From: Fuerstiella sp.
GTDB taxonomy: Bacteria > Planctomycetota > Planctomycetia > Planctomycetales > Planctomycetaceae
Direction of reading: 5' to 3'
DNA length: 36,706 nucleotides
NCBI GenBank assembly: GCA_022447185.1
Contig: JAKVAY010000040.1
Span: 1-36,706 of the forward strand
Both the position numbers and the translations under genes were made by a program. Below the pieces are notes generated by a model. That model worked only from the letters and a program-made list of their open reading frames with translations. It searched no databases and was not told the DNA's origin. Shown in pieces: positions 26,960 through 34,957 of the stretch. Position 1 is the first letter of the stretch. Each line of letters starts with the position of its first letter.

Positions 26960-28057
26960 ATGTCAGATTCCCACCAGCAAGTTTCTGTCCAATTGGGCGA
27001 CCGATCGTACGACATACGCATTGGTAACGGGATTCTCGCGGAAACTCCGCAGTATCTTGGACAGAAATCAGGCCGTTTTCTGATTGTGACGGATGAACAT
27101 GTGCAAAACCCGCACGCCAACGACGTCCTGCAGGCGTTTCGGGGCGCGGGTGCCCAGGGTTCGATCGTCACAGTGGCTGCCGGTGAACGATCCAAGTCGC
27201 TGAGTGCACTGTCGACGTTGTATGACAAGCTCGTCGCAATGTCAGCGAATCGTCGAACGACGATCGTCGCGGTGGGCGGTGGAGTCATCGGCGACCTGGC
27301 CGGATTCCTTGCGGCGACATACGCTCGAGGTTTGCCATTTGTTCAGGTACCGACAACGTTGCTGGCGATGGTCGACAGTTCGGTCGGCGGCAAAACAGGG
27401 ATCAATCATACCAAAGGCAAAAATTTGATCGGAGCGTTCCATCAGCCACGTGGAGTGGTCATTGACATTCAAACATTGAACACACTGCCGGATCGGGAAT
27501 ATCGATCCGGGCTGGCGGAAGTCATCAAGTACGGCGTCATCCTGGACGAACAGTTCTTTGCATGGCTGGAAGACAATATCGATGGCATGCTCAACCGTGA
27601 TGCGAATGTTCTGGCTCATATCGTGGCTCGGAGCTGTGAGCTGAAGGCCGCCGTCGTTCGCGAGGATGAGTTCGAAACAACCGGACTTCGAGCCGTGCTG
27701 AATTACGGACACACGTTTGCCCATGCATTCGAAGCTCTGTCCGGCTACGACGAACTTCTGCACGGAGAGGCAGTATCAATCGGGATGATCTGTGCCAGCC
27801 GTCTGGCCGTTCGCCTTGGCCGAATTCCGGCTGAGGTGACGGACCGGCAGGTGGCAGTATTGAAGTCCGTTGGACTGCCCGTGGAGGTTCCTGAGAATCA
27901 GCTGACACGCCAGCAGGAAATTGTGGACTGCATGATGCTGGACAAGAAGACCGTTGACGGACAGCTCCGATTCATCCTTCCGGACAGCATTGGCCACGTG
28001 GAAACAGTGGAGGGCGTGGATGCCAGTGCAGCTCTGGAATGTCTGACCACCACCTAG
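26960..28057 (+). CDS. aroB: 3-dehydroquinate synthase AroB
   Basis: The frame extends to 26846, but the ATG at 26960 is where the family begins (VSVQLGDRSYDIRIGNGIL), giving 365 residues. It converts DAHP to 3-dehydroquinate, the second step of the shikimate pathway. The NAD-binding glycine loop VAVGGGVIGDLAGFLAATY, the segment PTTLLAMVDSSVGGKTGINH, the KNLIGAFHQP motif, metal-binding ELKAAVVREDE with the later LNYGHTFAHAFE and LLHGEAVSIGM, and the C-terminal DKKTVDGQLRFILP are all present. It is complete and should be functional. A tRNA on the opposite strand begins about 70 bases after the stop. Confidence 0.97.
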   Translation: MSDSHQQVSVQLGDRSYDIRIGNGILAETPQYLGQKSGRFLIVTDEHVQNPHANDVLQAFRGAGAQGSIVTVAAGERSKSLSALSTLYDKLVAMSANRRTTIVAVGGGVIGDLAGFLAATYARGLPFVQVPTTLLAMVDSSVGGKTGINHTKGKNLIGAFHQPRGVVIDIQTLNTLPDREYRSGLAEVIKYGVILDEQFFAWLEDNIDGMLNRDANVLAHIVARSCELKAAVVREDEFETTGLRAVLNYGHTFAHAFEALSGYDELLHGEAVSIGMICASRLAVRLGRIPAEVTDRQVAVLKSVGLPVEVPENQLTRQQEIVDCMMLDKKTVDGQLRFILPDSIGHVETVEGVDASAALECLTTT

Positions 28058-28125
28058 CCCATCCGTGGCCACGCCGTCATCCACACTGCTCCTGCTCCGC
28101 CCCCGGAGTGAATCCCCCTGGTAAG

Positions 28126-28199
28126 TGGGGCCAGAGGGACTCGAACCCCCAACCAACGAATTATGAGTTCGCTGCTCTAACCGATTGAGCTATGGCCCC
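28126..28199 (-). tRNA. tRNA with CAT anticodon, elongator Met (possibly lysidine-type Ile)
   Basis: A complete 74-base cloverleaf on the minus strand. The acceptor stem GGGGCCA pairs with TGGCCCC. The D arm GCTC...GAGC follows, then the anticodon stem GCGAA/TTCGT around the loop CTCATAA (anticodon CAT), and the T arm GGGGG-TTCGAGT-CCCTC. The discriminator is A, and CCA is not encoded. The 1-72 pair is G-C and the anticodon stem lacks the three G-C pairs of an initiator, so it is not tRNA-fMet. Elongator Met and Ile2 (CAT, modified by TilS) are both possible. Confidence 0.93.
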
Positions 28200-28250
28200 G
28201 AACGCTGTAAATTTACTGCCCAAGTGGTATATTGGGACAGTTCCAAATCC

Positions 28251-28291
28251 GGACGTTGACCGTTTTTTCGGTCAACAAACGGTCAACGTCC
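28251..28291. repeat. Inverted repeat with alternative hairpins 5' of the tRNA
   Basis: Arms GGACGTTGACCG (28251-28262) and CGGTCAACGTCC (28280-28291) are perfect 12-base complements. A third copy of CGGTCAAC (28269-28276) can pair with the left arm instead, giving an 8-base stem with a T6 loop. The two foldings exclude each other. It lies 52 bases upstream of the tRNA 5' end, so it could be an operator for the tRNA promoter or the terminator of lost minus-strand genes. Confidence 0.75.
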
Positions 28292-28375
28292 TTCAGCAAT
28301 TTTGATTTCCGGCAGTTTAAGATTAAACATCCCTCATTCAAGTGTTGCGTGTGTGCCGACCTGCGTCGGGGATGA

Positions 28376-28651
28376 TTAGAAGCTCGCCAGGAACGTGTCG
28401 ATGTCCACGTCGGTCAGCTCCTGGGACTCCTCGGCTTCATCTGGTGTGTCGATCGAGTTGCCGAAGCAGGCGGCGTCCAGCTCGAACACCAGTTCATCCA
28501 CCTCTGGTGGCGTCCTCGCTGACCGACACGGCCACATACCGCAGTGCGTGAACCACTGCGGACCAGACGATTTCACCATACGCGATCCGGTGCCGTCCGA
28601 CAAGACAGGCGTCTCCACCTGCCTTCCTGCACGCGACGGAGAACAAAACAA
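28376..28651 (-). pseudogene. Frame-broken C-terminal remnant, possibly of a large secreted planctomycete protein
   Basis: Two adjoining minus-strand frames read as one broken protein. One (28494-28679) gives VWSAVVHALRYVAVSVSEDA. The other continues from about 28505 with EVDELVFELDAACFGNSID and ends SQELTDVDIDTFLASF at 28376. The acidic, helical ending is like the C-termini of large secreted dockerin-type planctomycete proteins, but this likeness is weak. No start is convincing in either frame. Confidence 0.35.
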
Positions 28652-28699
28652 GAAAACGGCCGGACCTGCGGATCCTCATATCACAAGAGTGGCTGCACC

Positions 28700-29159
28700 A
28701 ACTATGGCTTCGACTTCAGGCCTGTCTCGTCCGGCCAGCGAACCTGCAGGGCTCGAAACAACGATTTCCCGTGTCGTAAAACTTGCGCTGGACAATTTGC
28801 TTTTCAAAGCGAAAGCGGATCCCAGATCAGCTGTCGAAGCAAACCGCAAACTGAACGACCAGTTCCGAAAGCGAGGACAACTCCCTGTACAAAATCGCTG
28901 ACGATCTAGATCTGGACGTCTTCCTGGACACTGACGATATTCACCGGTTTGAACTGAGACGACTCGTCACTCGCGGAAAGAACGCCCCCAACTCCTCCGA
29001 GTCAACTTGTGGCTTTCAAGGAATCTTGATTACGACCGTAAGCTCGGTGACGTCCGCAACACCAGTCATCGTTACCAGTTGGACTTCGTCGCAAGATTTT
29101 GTCCACACGGTCTCCGTTTGCACATTGATCCAACTGACACACGTCCGGTTGAGCACTAA
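28700..29159 (+). pseudogene. Frame-broken gene remnant, unknown
   Basis: Coding-like peptide moves through three frames: ISRVVKLALDNLLFKAKADP ending at a stop near 28901, then NSLYKIADDLDLDVFLDTDD and HRFELRRLVTRGKNAP, then LLRVNLWLSRNLDYDRKLGD and HRYQLDFVARFCPHGLRLHI, stopping at 29157-29159. Each piece has protein-like composition with charged and hydrophobic alternation, but the shifts break the gene. The family is not recognised. Its last stop overlaps the stop of the convergent gene at 29156. Confidence 0.45.
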
Positions 29160-30097
29160 CACGCAGCCTTTGTTTTAATGATTTCTATCGGTTCACCGGC
29201 GAATGGAGAGTTCGGGTACGGGCAAATGCATTTTGACACATGTGTACCCAGCGCTAACATCCAGTAATCGACCGCATACCACTTGTTCTGATCCGGATGG
29301 TCTCCATTGACCAGAACCCAGTTGTGGCTTGGGGTAGAAATCTTTTGGATCATAGGAGTTTTGCCTTCTATACCACCCGCTGCTAAGTCGGCGTAGGCAT
29401 GCATGGCAAACCACTCGCACTGACCAACCCCCCCAAGCGTGACCTGAATCTGCCCATGATCGGGCGTCCGCTTATATGCGTACAGTACGGGCGCAACGCC
29501 CAAGCCTGCTGGCGTTACGCGCGCGGCGTCGATTTCATCTCGGAAATATTTCTCCCATTGATCCCATGTAGCTCGATCCTGTGGACGCTGATCTTCTGGG
29601 TATGCCGCAAATTTTCTTTCCACTAATTCCTCAGTAGTTAAAGTGTCAGCATCGTCTGGACAACTGTATTGAAAAGTTCGGCTTTCCGGAGAGCCAGTAA
29701 AAGTCTTGCCATTCGCTGAAGAATATTTCCCAGGGTTAAATTTACAGAGCTGGCCCCACTTAAGGTAGAGCGCCCACGTCTTTTTATACTCTGTGTCATT
29801 ACGCACATTACTTTTAGCACAATTCTGAAAACGTCCAAAATCCGAAACCGCAAAGTTTCGAAATTGCTTTTTATGTAACATCGTGCAGCGATTCACATGT
29901 CGCCTAGTGTCCTGCAGCGAGAGACCGCTTGTTGCCGCGGCTCTTCGGGCTGCTGCCGAGGGGGCGGGGTTTAGGGCACTACCACGGCGATTTGGTGATG
30001 CGGCTGCGACTGAGGCCATTCGGTGTTCCCGAATTTGTTCGTCAGTCCAGTCTGCTGCCCGCAATTGTTCATCGGTCCAAGCGCTAATATCAACCAT
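29156..30097 (-). CDS. Candidate papain- or transglutaminase-fold protein with WTDEQ repeats, unknown
   Basis: The frame is open to an ATG at 30163 that would add a hydrophobic 22-residue stretch. The ATG at 30097 gives 313 residues starting MVDISAWTDEQLRAADW. The N-terminus has a ten-residue repeat, WTDEQLRAAD then WTDEQI, at residues 7-22. A basic Ala/Arg linker and a Lys/Asn-rich middle (YKKTWALYLKWGQLCKFNPG) follow. The C-terminus has GQCEWFAMHAYADLAAGG (Cys227), PSHNWVLVNG (His258) and KWYAVDYW (Asp277), in the order and spacing of papain-like or transglutaminase-like cysteine enzymes. The gene is more AT-rich than its neighbours and lies in a stretch of decayed genes, which suggests acquisition. 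A bacterial toxin or effector role is possible but not shown. Confidence 0.65.
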   Translation of the reverse strand: MVDISAWTDEQLRAADWTDEQIREHRMASVAAASPNRRGSALNPAPSAAARRAAATSGLSLQDTRRHVNRCTMLHKKQFRNFAVSDFGRFQNCAKSNVRNDTEYKKTWALYLKWGQLCKFNPGKYSSANGKTFTGSPESRTFQYSCPDDADTLTTEELVERKFAAYPEDQRPQDRATWDQWEKYFRDEIDAARVTPAGLGVAPVLYAYKRTPDHGQIQVTLGGVGQCEWFAMHAYADLAAGGIEGKTPMIQKISTPSHNWVLVNGDHPDQNKWYAVDYWMLALGTHVSKCICPYPNSPFAGEPIEIIKTKAAC

Positions 30098-30158
30098 AAA
30101 ATATCTGACTGTATATAAGAGGAAGATCAGGCAAGTAGCTGAAACACTAACATCCGTC

Positions 30159-30190
30159 TCCATAAAATCTCCATAAAATTTCCATAAAAC
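30159..30190. repeat. Three tandem 11-base units at the start of the effector-like gene
   Basis: TCCATAAAAT-type units follow each other at 30159-30169, 30170-30180 and 30181-30190. On the minus strand each reads ATTTTATGGA and carries an ATG, all in different frames. The array covers the longer alternative start (30163). Slippage here would change spacing or start choice. Confidence 0.8.
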
Positions 30191-30502
30191 GGTACAAGAA
30201 CAAACTCAACCGCTGCACCGGTCATCCGATTGGACAGGAGCACAGATTTACGATCCAGCCAATGCACTTCGCTGGATGAACATTCCCGTTCAGTCCACCT
30301 CATTCACCGGGTCCACCTGCATGTAAACAGATCTTTGAAACCTCTGTTACCTGTGGAACCTCTGTGAATCCTGCAGGTTACCGAAGACCGGATCGAGTCC
30401 GTTGGAGCCAAAGAACTTCCACAGCCCGCTCTCCATTGCATCTCCCGCTGGACCTGGTCAGACTCAGACCGCTTACGTAAGGCGTCTCTCCGGAATGACG
30501 GC
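30191..30502. other. Leader region of comM, with a possible gene-end remnant
   Basis: No complete gene is seen. On the plus strand a frame ending at a TAA at 30325 reads SDWTGAQIYDPANALRWMNI and then PVQSTSFTGSTCM, which could be the last piece of a lost gene, with no start. A short direct repeat AACCTCTGT occurs twice near 30338-30363. Confidence 0.35.
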
Positions 30503-32044
30503 ATGCTTTCGCGACTCGCCACCTATACCTTGCTTGGAATCGAAGCTCTTCCGGTCGACGTCGAAGTCGATATTTCCCCCGGCGCACTTCCTAAAACCAT
30601 CCTGGTGGGCCTCGCCGAAGCCGCCGTTAAAGAGAGCACTCATCGAATCGAGCGAGCGCTGGTGAACAGTGGCTACGGCCGACCCATTGATCGGATCGTG
30701 ATCAATCTCTCGCCCGCCGACCTCCCAAAAGATGCAGCATCGCTGGACCTGCCAATCGCTCTGGGACTGTTGATATCCGACGAGCAGATTGATGTCGCCG
30801 AACAGTTTGTCAATTCAGTGTTTGTGGGTGAGTTGGCACTTGACGGCAGTCTGCGACCAGTCAAGGGCGTCCTGTCAATCGCACTGGCAGCCCGGGCTGC
30901 GGGACGCACTCACATCGTTGTGCCGGCGGCAAACGCTGCGGAAGCGGCGGTAGTGGAAGGCATCGATGTGATTGCCGTGGAAATGCTGGCTGAAGCCGTC
31001 GGCTTCCTGACCGGCAATCTGGCACTGGAACCGGCGGAATTCAGCTGGGAGGGCGCTCGAGTTGACTACGGTCAGTACGACATCGACTACGTCGATGTCA
31101 AAGGGCAGGAATCCGCCAAACGCGCCGTGACTGTGGCCGCAGCTGGTTGTCACCACATTCTGATGATCGGAAGTCCAGGAACAGGCAAGACGTTATTATC
31201 CCAACGACTGTGTACCATTCTTCCTGAGCTGCAGCCTGAAGAAAGTCTGGAGACAACACGGATCTACAGTGCGGTTGCTCGACTGGAACCTGGGCAGCCA
31301 CTGATGCTGCGTCGTCCGTTTCGGTCGCCGCACCACACCATCAGTGAAGCGGGACTGGTGGGTGGCGGCAGCATTCCAAAACCCGGCGAAATCAGCCTGG
31401 CTCATCACGGTGTACTGTTTCTCGATGAGTTACCCGAGTTCGCCCGCCGTACTCTGGAGGTTCTGCGGCAGCCGCTTGAAGATCAGCTTGTGACCATTTC
31501 CCGCGCCATGGGTAGTGTGACGTTTCCGGCGAATCTGATGTTAGTGGCCGCCATGAATCCGTGTCCATGCGGTTTTCGTTCTGATCCACGTCGTCAGTGC
31601 AACTGCACACCGATGCAGATCGAACGCTATCTCAGCCGTATCAGCGGCCCGTTACTGGACCGTATTGACATCCATATCGAAGTCCCTCCCGTTCCGTTCC
31701 GTGACCTGTCAGATCAGGTCGCCGGCACTTCCAGTGGTGAGATGCGACAACAGGTCGTAGCTGCCCGAGACCGACAGCTGACAAGGTTCTGTCATGACGT
31801 AACGAGCGTGAATGGCAAAATGCAGCCTCGGGAAATTCGCAAACACTGCAAACTGACATCGTCTGCCGAACAGCTCCTCAGGGCTGCCATGCAGGACATG
31901 GGCCTGTCAGCTCGGGCCCATGACAAAATCCTGCGGATCAGCCGCACCATCGCAGATCTGGAGGACATGGAAACGATCGAAGAACATCACCTCAGCGAAG
32001 CCATCAATTTTCGCACACTGGACCGCAATTTTTGGCAACAATGA
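30503..32044 (+). CDS. comM: ComM/YifB family Mg-chelatase-like AAA+ ATPase
   Basis: A 513-residue protein of normal length for the YifB/ComM group. The N-terminal Lon-protease-like fold begins LATYTLLGIEALPVDVEVDI and includes RIVINLSPADLPKDAASLDL and GELALDGSLRPVKG. The AAA+ part has Walker A GSPGTGKTLL, FRSPHHTISEAGLVGGG and Walker B VLFLDELPEF. The C-terminal part has MNPCPCGFRSDPRRQCNC and RISGPLLDRIDIHIEV. In naturally transformable bacteria ComM is a helicase that widens recombination joints. Planctomycete members are likely similar, but no competence genes lie here. Its stop overlaps a second, truncated copy of its own start. Confidence 0.95.
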   Translation: MLSRLATYTLLGIEALPVDVEVDISPGALPKTILVGLAEAAVKESTHRIERALVNSGYGRPIDRIVINLSPADLPKDAASLDLPIALGLLISDEQIDVAEQFVNSVFVGELALDGSLRPVKGVLSIALAARAAGRTHIVVPAANAAEAAVVEGIDVIAVEMLAEAVGFLTGNLALEPAEFSWEGARVDYGQYDIDYVDVKGQESAKRAVTVAAAGCHHILMIGSPGTGKTLLSQRLCTILPELQPEESLETTRIYSAVARLEPGQPLMLRRPFRSPHHTISEAGLVGGGSIPKPGEISLAHHGVLFLDELPEFARRTLEVLRQPLEDQLVTISRAMGSVTFPANLMLVAAMNPCPCGFRSDPRRQCNCTPMQIERYLSRISGPLLDRIDIHIEVPPVPFRDLSDQVAGTSSGEMRQQVVAARDRQLTRFCHDVTSVNGKMQPREIRKHCKLTSSAEQLLRAAMQDMGLSARAHDKILRISRTIADLEDMETIEEHHLSEAINFRTLDRNFWQQ

Positions 32045-32153
32045 CTTCTGCGGTTGCACTCGCCACTTACACTTTGCCTGGAATCGAAGCTCGCCCGGTC
32101 GACGTCAACATTTTCCCCGGCGCACTTCCTCTTGAAGCAACCCGGTCCGTTTA
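32041..32153 (+). pseudogene. Truncated second copy of the comM 5' end
   Basis: Starting at the comM stop (ATGA overlap), 37 codons read VALATYTLPGIEARPVDVNI then FPGALPLEATRSV and stop. Bases 32058-32130 match comM 30514-30592 closely, with one in-frame 6-base gap. After GGCGCACTTCCT the likeness ends abruptly. It is a degenerate fragment left by duplication, not a working gene. Confidence 0.85.
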
Positions 32154-32168
32154 AAGCACATAGCAACC

Positions 32169-32912
32169 ATGCATTTTTCGACGAACGACAATTCGGCAAC
32201 GTTGCATGCACTCTTCCCCACGCTGGTATACCAGAGTTGTCTGGAAGACCAACAGAGACACCAGACAGCCTTCAAGGAAGAAGCAGAGCGTTTTGGATTT
32301 GAGGTAGAACGTGGCACCGGTGGCAAACACTTTACCGGTGAATACCACGGACAAATCCTGCTGCATCAACAGGAATCACTTCGACCATTCTTTAGCACCC
32401 TCGCGGAACACGTCGGCAAGTATTTGCGCGTACTTGGAATGAAGCCCGGCTACTTTGAAATGCAGTGCCTCAAAAGCTGGTTCGTTCTATGTCCTCCCGG
32501 CAGTGATGAGGCTAATGCAATTGTCATGCACAATCATTCATGCAGTGACATATCGTGGGTGTACTACGTTGATGTGCCGGAAGACGGACCCGTCATTCGT
32601 TTTCATGCGGGACAACGACTCAACACGTCACCATTCGAATCATCTTTTCACTACGACTGGCACAACGAAGAAAAGTCGGCCGTTGATAAACTCAACTGGT
32701 GGAATCGCGATACCTGGTCGATTCAGCCAAAGACAGGTGACCTGTTGATGTTCCCTGGCCATCAATTGCATTCTGTCGATGCAAATTGCAGCGAAACGAT
32801 GCGAACGTCGGTCGCCGGAGACATCTCGCTGGTGCTGCGAGAAGAACACCTGAACCTGGAATACGGAAGAACCGCCAGCAAGCATTGGCTGACGCTGCCG
32901 CTGTCACAGTGA
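32169..32912 (+). CDS. Putative 2OG-Fe(II) oxygenase-like protein
   Basis: A 247-residue protein with a double-stranded beta-helix pattern similar to the putative 2OG-Fe(II) oxygenase family (PF13759-type) seen in marine bacteria and phages. HALFPTLVYQS opens the domain. AIVMHNHSCSDISWVYYVDV gives the first iron-ligand region, GDLLMFPGHQLHSVD gives the distal His, and ETMRTSVAGDISLVL gives the Arg that would bind 2-oxoglutarate. There is no signal peptide. The substrate is unknown. The gene lies between two degenerate repeats derived from comM (31991-32061 and 32970-33040), so it may have arrived with a duplication or insertion event. ATG 32169 is the only good start. Confidence 0.75.
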   Translation: MHFSTNDNSATLHALFPTLVYQSCLEDQQRHQTAFKEEAERFGFEVERGTGGKHFTGEYHGQILLHQQESLRPFFSTLAEHVGKYLRVLGMKPGYFEMQCLKSWFVLCPPGSDEANAIVMHNHSCSDISWVYYVDVPEDGPVIRFHAGQRLNTSPFESSFHYDWHNEEKSAVDKLNWWNRDTWSIQPKTGDLLMFPGHQLHSVDANCSETMRTSVAGDISLVLREEHLNLEYGRTASKHWLTLPLSQ

Positions 32913-32969
32913 GCGAACACAAATCTGACATTTATTTTTGCTGCTCTGAACTATCAACGACCTGAGTGT

Positions 32970-33040
32970 CTCAGCAAAACCATCAATTTTCAGAAACGGA
33001 ATCGATGTTTCCGGCAACAATGACATCTGTGGTCGCACTC
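32970..33040 (+). repeat. Degenerate copy of the comM stop/second-start junction
   Basis: By hand alignment, 55 of 71 bases match 31991-32061 without a gap. That source covers the last 54 bases of comM and the start of the truncated copy. Conserved cores are CCATCAATTTT and GGCAACAATGAC. The two copies are 979 bases apart in the same orientation and flank the oxygenase gene. The end of the repeat reaches the 3' end of the convergent transporter gene. Confidence 0.85.
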
Positions 33041-34688
33041 AACCCAGCTTGAGTACTTCCTTGTAAATTCCGTAGCTGCCGATCACGAGCATCCCAATGC
33101 ACGACGTGATCAGGGCCAGGTCCCACAAACGACTCGGTCGCAGTCGAATATCGGTTTCACGATAGCGGAAGTACAACGCGCCGTAACCCAGTACCGGTAA
33201 CAGCAGACTTTGGCAGGTTCCGGAAATCATGATCAGCAACAATGGGGCCTTCACGACCAGATAAACAACGACACATACCAGTGGAAGACAGAACGAAAGC
33301 AGACTGACGAGGAACCGGCGCTGTTTGGAATCGACATTCCGGTCGCTCAAACCGATCACGCCTGTGAAGTCGGCAAAGACTCGCGAGTTGGACGCATTGG
33401 CAACCATATAGGTCGAATACAGGACAGCAATCGCACCAATCAGTAATAACAGTCGGCCGTAATCTCCAAAGACCGGAACATAACTTTCGGCCAGCGTGGC
33501 CACGAGTCGCGAATTGCCGGGGTTGCGTCCATCCTTATGCAGTACGGCAACGCCCATCAGAAAGAATGCTGCGGTCGAGAGCGTATAGATCACCATCGAT
33601 GCAAAGGCATCATATTTCATCACCCGGACCCAGCCTTTTGCACGGGACAACCAGGCTCCCGAGTCATCCTTCGGACCAACTGACTTTGCATAGCCTTTCT
33701 CAAGACACCAGTACGGATACATCACCAGTTCGGAAGCTCCAACCCCAATAATTCCGAATGTGGCCAGCGCAGTCATAATGGCATCAGAACCCTCTGGAAG
33801 TCCGAATGAGAGACCACGAATGATGTCGGATGTCTCAAGTGCGTAATCCGTTCCCTGGAGTGCGATGACATTGCCAATCGTGAGGAACGTGAAGGACACG
33901 ACAAGCACGACAGAGAAATTCTCAATCATTCTGTAACGACCAACGTACAGGGTGACGGACGTAAACAATCCGATGATGACGGCCCAGATGCGGTCATCCC
34001 ACGTCGATGGCGATGTCATTCCGGTCAGGACGTTCAGCTGTTCATTCTGTTCCTGCTCATCGGCGGCGTTGACCACAAGTTGCGCCTGCCGCAGAAGATC
34101 TTCTTTTTTTTCGCTGGATAATTGGTCCAGCTCCTCTCTGACCCAACTCAGTTCTTCGGAGGCGGGATTCTGCTGCTGAATCTCTACATATCTCACAATG
34201 CTCCTGGATGCCGGGCTGCGCATCGTGTCTTGATAGTCACCTGTGATCGGAAACGTGATGGCGACGGCCTGACTCACCCCACCCACGATTCCTCCCAGCT
34301 GACCGATGGTTGCCAAAGCCATAATCGACCACAGCAGGACCACCCAGTTGATACGTTTAGTCCTGGGGCCGGGGACCCGGTTCAACGCCGTCAACGTGGT
34401 TTCTCCACTACTGACCGTGAACCGTCCCAGCTCCAGCTGCACAAAGACTTTGATAATGCATCCCAGCAGGATCAGCCACAACAGTACGATTCCGGCACTG
34501 GCACCTGTTTTGGTGGTCATGATGAGTTCACCGGAACCAACAATATTGGCCGCGATGATCAGACCGGGCCCGATCTGCCGCAGGATACCGCTCACGCTGG
34601 AAGGCGGATCCTGGATATCTGACGACAGTCGCTGGTCACCTTCAACGGCATTCGGTACTTCGTCGTCTGGTTGCGCTGCATCACTCAT
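33039..34688 (-). CDS. Divergent NRAMP-fold membrane transporter
   Basis: A 549-residue inner-membrane protein with about eleven to twelve hydrophobic helices and the NRAMP layout. The first helix is GPGLIIAANIVGSGELIMTT, followed by LLWLILLGCIIKVFVQLELG. The metal-binding DPGN of helix 1 is replaced (NIVG, residues 48-51), and helix 6 reads GASELVMYPYW where true NRAMPs have a Met-Pro-His type motif. Canonical Mn/Fe transport is therefore doubtful, and another cation or solute is possible. A hydrophilic, Glu/Gln-rich insert (about residues 150-235) lies between helices. The N-terminal 35 residues are acidic and cytosolic. The ATG at 34688 is the first good start. Confidence 0.85.
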   Translation of the reverse strand: MSDAAQPDDEVPNAVEGDQRLSSDIQDPPSSVSGILRQIGPGLIIAANIVGSGELIMTTKTGASAGIVLLWLILLGCIIKVFVQLELGRFTVSSGETTLTALNRVPGPRTKRINWVVLLWSIMALATIGQLGGIVGGVSQAVAITFPITGDYQDTMRSPASRSIVRYVEIQQQNPASEELSWVREELDQLSSEKKEDLLRQAQLVVNAADEQEQNEQLNVLTGMTSPSTWDDRIWAVIIGLFTSVTLYVGRYRMIENFSVVLVVSFTFLTIGNVIALQGTDYALETSDIIRGLSFGLPEGSDAIMTALATFGIIGVGASELVMYPYWCLEKGYAKSVGPKDDSGAWLSRAKGWVRVMKYDAFASMVIYTLSTAAFFLMGVAVLHKDGRNPGNSRLVATLAESYVPVFGDYGRLLLLIGAIAVLYSTYMVANASNSRVFADFTGVIGLSDRNVDSKQRRFLVSLLSFCLPLVCVVVYLVVKAPLLLIMISGTCQSLLLPVLGYGALYFRYRETDIRLRPSRLWDLALITSCIGMLVIGSYGIYKEVLKLG

Positions 34689-34957
34689 CAGACTGTTCGC
34701 TCCTCTAATTTCATCCTGTATGAGCTGTGCAGCATAGCATTGCCTGACAGTGTTCGCATGTGAATCGCCGCTGCAGGATGGCCTGAGGAGTCAATATCCT
34801 GGAACTCCTTCTTTCAACCGGGATTCCTCGAACGACGCTCTCGACCCGATCCAGGGGGAGTGGATACGATGCGTGGCCGCGTGGCCGCGGCCGATGATCA
34901 GTTAGCCGCATATCATTCTCACAGTCTCCACATCCTCTGCCATTTCAGCCATTTATC

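Noticed and set aside
28126..28199. Initiator tRNA-Met
   Set aside because: The first acceptor pair is a normal G-C and the anticodon stem lacks the three G-C pairs of initiators.
28395..28901. 168-codon plus-strand frame as an intact gene
   Set aside because: Its first half is Ser/Thr-rich and antisense to a minus-strand remnant. Only the last part looks coding, and it continues in other frames, so I treat it as part of a pseudogene.
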